From: DASUFE01 sp036274675
GTDB taxonomy: Bacteria; Pseudomonadota; Gammaproteobacteria; HTCC5015
DNA length: 14,889 nucleotides
Direction: 5' to 3'
Assembly: GCA_036274675.1 (NCBI GenBank)
Contig: DASUFE010000083.1
Coordinates: forward strand, 1 to 14,889
Position numbers and translations under genes: made by a program. Positions 13,401-14,889 of this stretch are shown here, in pieces. The notes below the pieces were generated by a model that had not been told where the DNA came from, did no database searches, and saw only the letters and a program-made list of their open reading frames with translations. Every line of letters begins with the position of its first letter. Position 1 is the stretch's first letter.

Positions 13401-14889
13401 CCTGATGACAGTTAAGCCGTTCAGTGCGCTGACGTTGCCCGGCGCGCCGGCGCAGTTAAAGTTAGTCAGTAACAAGCAGCTGGATGTGATTCCGGGATTG
13501 CCGCTGGCCAACATCAGCGCCCTGGTTGTCGACCAGTACGAGAACACGATTTCCAACATTCCGGTCACGGCATCGATCGCATCCAGCCAGCAAGGGACCT
13601 GCCCGCCGTTTCAGAACGGGGCGGTTTATGACGCCAAGGTGCGTGCGGACGGCTCCAGCAATTGTCCGAATCCCGTACTCGGCATGTGCGGCCAGGCCTC
13701 GGTTACCGTCAATAGCCGCTTTGACGGCGTTTTCGTCGCCGCCATTGCGGGCCTCGGCTTCCGGCTCCACAACATAACCGTGCAGGCCCCGGGCCTGGCG
13801 GCGCTGCAGTTCGGCTATTCGACGAATCAGGTCGCGGGAATACCCGCCGATCCCATCAGGCCCTGCGAGATCTGCCCGGTGCTGTCGATAACCCGCACCA
13901 ATCTGATCAATGAATTCGGCGAAATTATTGCCGCCACCCGCGCCGGCGAGCGTTACGAAAACCCGATCCGGGTCAGCTCCTATCTGAGCGACGGCACCAA
14001 TGTTTTCACGCCGTTCGGCGCCGGCCTTGGTATTACGTTCAGCGCGCTCACTGCCGGCGCTTCGATGAGCGGGACCAGCGCGCGCGGGGCGGGAGAATTT
14101 GAAGCCTTCCTTACCACTTCGCCGATCCCCGGCCTCAATAACGTGCAAGCCGTGGTGACCGGCCTCAATTCCATTCCGCTTCCTGATTATTGCGACAACG
14201 GGGGCAGGCCGTACTGGGCCGACAAGAGCACCTTCACGGTCAGCGGCGCCTTCGGCGTCGACCCCAGGATTAAGGACGTAAGCTCGCTTAACACGCCCGA
14301 GGGCATCAGCCCCGCATCGGTTTATGTGAATGCCGATCAGCGCAGCGAATACCCGTTCAAGATCAAATACGACGTCGCGCCCGAAATTTACCGCAGCGGC
14401 CTCACCCAGGTGCTGCTGTACGAAGACGGCGCCATTCTGGACGCGCGCACGGGTTCCACGCGCAAGGGCCCCGGCGAGGTCACGCTGCCGCGCGGCACGG
14501 TGCTGGATCCGACCCGGCTTTACGAGGCGGAGCTGGTGCTGAACGGCGGTTCCCGGACCGAGGTGCGCTCCGACCGTTTCCAGCTGCCGATACGCAATAA
14601 GCTCATCAAAAGCTATACCCGCTCCGTGCTCATCCAGCAGCAGGTCGACCTGCTCAACCAGCGCAGCTGCGATGTCGGCTACCTGTTTGAATTCGAGCTT
14701 ACCGAAAGCGCGCGGGTTACCCTCGAAATGGCGGATGAAACCAACGAGCACGCCAAGACCAGGTTGATCGACGATGAGCCCTTTGCGAGCGGCGCGCACA
14801 GTCATTCGATAGCGCCCGGCGAGCTGATGCCCGGCAAATACACCTTCACGCTGACGGCAGTGGCGGATCGCGACGGCGCGCGGGAAGAG
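10414..14889 (+). CDS. Giant secreted protein with transglutaminase-like and Ig/invasin-like domains (3' end outside window)
   Basis: The frame is open for 1492 codons to the window end with no stop. A Sec signal (1-28, Lys5 and Lys9, hydrophobic core from 11, likely cut after ALG) has no lipobox. Then come a helical region (about 30-260), a transglutaminase-like domain (about 270-425, with DQASLLIALFRASG at 320-333 and EHTWVTAYIP at 388-397), a mixed region to about 800, a conserved-looking GAGGYFIAGGLAGG segment (840-853), a Pro linker (873-882), an invasin-type Ig domain (about 886-970), and more beta domains (about 1008-1145 and 1280-1492) with seven Cys. The expected catalytic Cys position is Asp318; His389 is kept. 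From memory, this layout occurs at the N-terminus of large RHS-repeat surface proteins, so repeats may follow. ATG 10414 gives the basic n-region; its ribosome site is poor. Likely substrate of the adjacent secretion system; inferred from position only. Confidence 0.85.
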   Translation, partial: MGLHKLSPKGMLLGICAGLCAFQPYALGKQGTVPAQAADFTGLQRQYAQALAAGADTGKLLGQLRALAGAHAIVPQPPAPDQAFELNSRLDAFAARLRAFLDTANPGRADIDALYVAWMELQAAHLLMQENFNRVGARLEQGGAGSVFGQRLRGARDRYQSAAEDLLGLFETVWTDFPGTGETASRSEHDIAPLAAKLRKAAAKALPLIEQRNGRPQPEILGATFLPYRRIVTAQRNPDTANPIQPSYLNPGEPQPAAADMAGTADAPLAPEILEQAQALGHDYIRIYEFVRNGIRTEWYAGGMKGALGALRQRAGNDVDQASLLIALFRASGLACRYVHGVIELPVSKVAQSLGLADAALVTKALGQAGIAYSAVISGGRISSVKIEHTWVTAYIPYTNYRGAMVDASGGSWLPLMPALKDYQITPATGVLKQLTVTVDQILAGYLQQRQPSDLLQQVRGLVQQYLQNSGDTAGYESKLGSITVKSESLGLLPNTVPVSVTAVTAEAPELADTRRHRMHVVMYKGVNANDEKVLDYSAPLAQLAGERLTLSYLPATVDDQKTTNLFGGLDLAPAYLIELRPQLRINGRQTAVGAGVLATGVPHRLEIEITGPNGIERIERRVLSGSYHALALTAGETAHKVPENDPADTEYLGAKLLDSVAYEYAAQWDAAEREFAGLLDVALIRPLPSLAIVSNSMRVDTVLGQPARISWEAVTLDAVLRVAQPLARNGEAARESDFMRLAALQGSALEHGVFEQLFLAESVSADRGLQLAAAQSLNILTLNSANFAAQKSLLTHPASAAADIANWVGLGFTVTTPAQAIQLQNWRGHVWRVENPANGAGGYFIAGGLAGGSTAGGAWILEWLRKALAAANSPPPNLNPGEAASISVLGNTDGQTGEAGQPLETPLAVIVRDSGGAAVEGATVTFRVTAGGAKFNGADATTAVTDQFGIASAVLTLGEKTDNNSIFVIRNPGEQYSTQAALNQIDASVDSDFGTLMTVKPFSALTLPGAPAQLKLVSNKQLDVIPGLPLANISALVVDQYENTISNIPVTASIASSQQGTCPPFQNGAVYDAKVRADGSSNCPNPVLGMCGQASVTVNSRFDGVFVAAIAGLGFRLHNITVQAPGLAALQFGYSTNQVAGIPADPIRPCEICPVLSITRTNLINEFGEIIAATRAGERYENPIRVSSYLSDGTNVFTPFGAGLGITFSALTAGASMSGTSARGAGEFEAFLTTSPIPGLNNVQAVVTGLNSIPLPDYCDNGGRPYWADKSTFTVSGAFGVDPRIKDVSSLNTPEGISPASVYVNADQRSEYPFKIKYDVAPEIYRSGLTQVLLYEDGAILDARTGSTRKGPGEVTLPRGTVLDPTRLYEAELVLNGGSRTEVRSDRFQLPIRNKLIKSYTRSVLIQQQVDLLNQRSCDVGYLFEFELTESARVTLEMADETNEHAKTRLIDDEPFASGAHSHSIAPGELMPGKYTFTLTAVADRDGAREE

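Noticed and set aside
13462..14805. Minus-strand open frame of 447 codons, and plus-strand out-of-frame pieces at 11307-12008 and 12417-13223
   Set aside because: All lie within the continuous exoprotein frame, which keeps beta-domain patterns throughout. The pieces are low-complexity Arg/Gly/Ala shadows.
1..14889. tRNA or rRNA genes, CRISPR arrays, insertion sequences, attachment sites
   Set aside because: No regularly spaced repeats, transposase frames, terminal inverted repeats or tRNA-like folds were noticed by reading; coding density leaves only two gaps longer than 100 bp.

Overview
The window is GC-rich bacterial DNA. Its secretin, lipoprotein and Sec signals mark a Gram-negative cell with an outer membrane, most likely a proteobacterium (beta, gamma or the former delta group). 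The sequence does not allow a firmer call. All recognised genes are on the plus strand.

Layout: positions 1-312 are the 3' end of a receiver (REC) domain gene that starts outside the window, probably the tail of a hybrid histidine kinase. A 182-bp gap follows. From 495 to 10110 runs one tightly packed operon with overlaps or very short gaps: gspF (inner-membrane platform), gspE (assembly ATPase), a PilM-like actin-fold protein, PilN-like and PilO-like bitopic proteins, a membrane-anchored PilP/GspC-like protein, a TPR-secretin-cohesin lipoprotein (GspD role), two short GspG-like pseudopilins, a canonical GspG major pseudopilin, and a last pseudopilin that lacks Glu5. After an AT-rich 303-bp regulatory gap with a sigma70-like promoter, an IHF consensus match and a paired ACCGGT inverted repeat, a giant secreted protein gene starts at 10414 and is still open at the window end (1492 codons seen). 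It has a Sec signal, a transglutaminase-like domain whose usual cysteine position appears to be Asp, and several Ig/invasin-like beta domains.

How they fit: GspE would drive GspF and the PilM/N/O platform to polymerise the pseudopilins into a short periplasmic fibre. The PilP/GspC-like protein would link the platform to the secretin, which forms the outer-membrane gate. The giant Sec-exported protein next door is the obvious candidate substrate. The machine mixes type IV pilus parts (separate PilM, PilN and PilO) with type II secretion parts (GspG with its C-terminal acidic loop, a GspC-like anchor). From memory it resembles the atypical (Oxp/Pul-type) type II system of Geobacter. No prepilin peptidase, retraction ATPase, or recognisable GspH, GspI or GspJ is encoded here, so those functions must be supplied elsewhere or be dispensable. 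The most unusual parts are the pairing of this chimeric system with a giant transglutaminase-like/Ig exoprotein, the cohesin tail on the secretin, and the structured control region between operon and presumed substrate.
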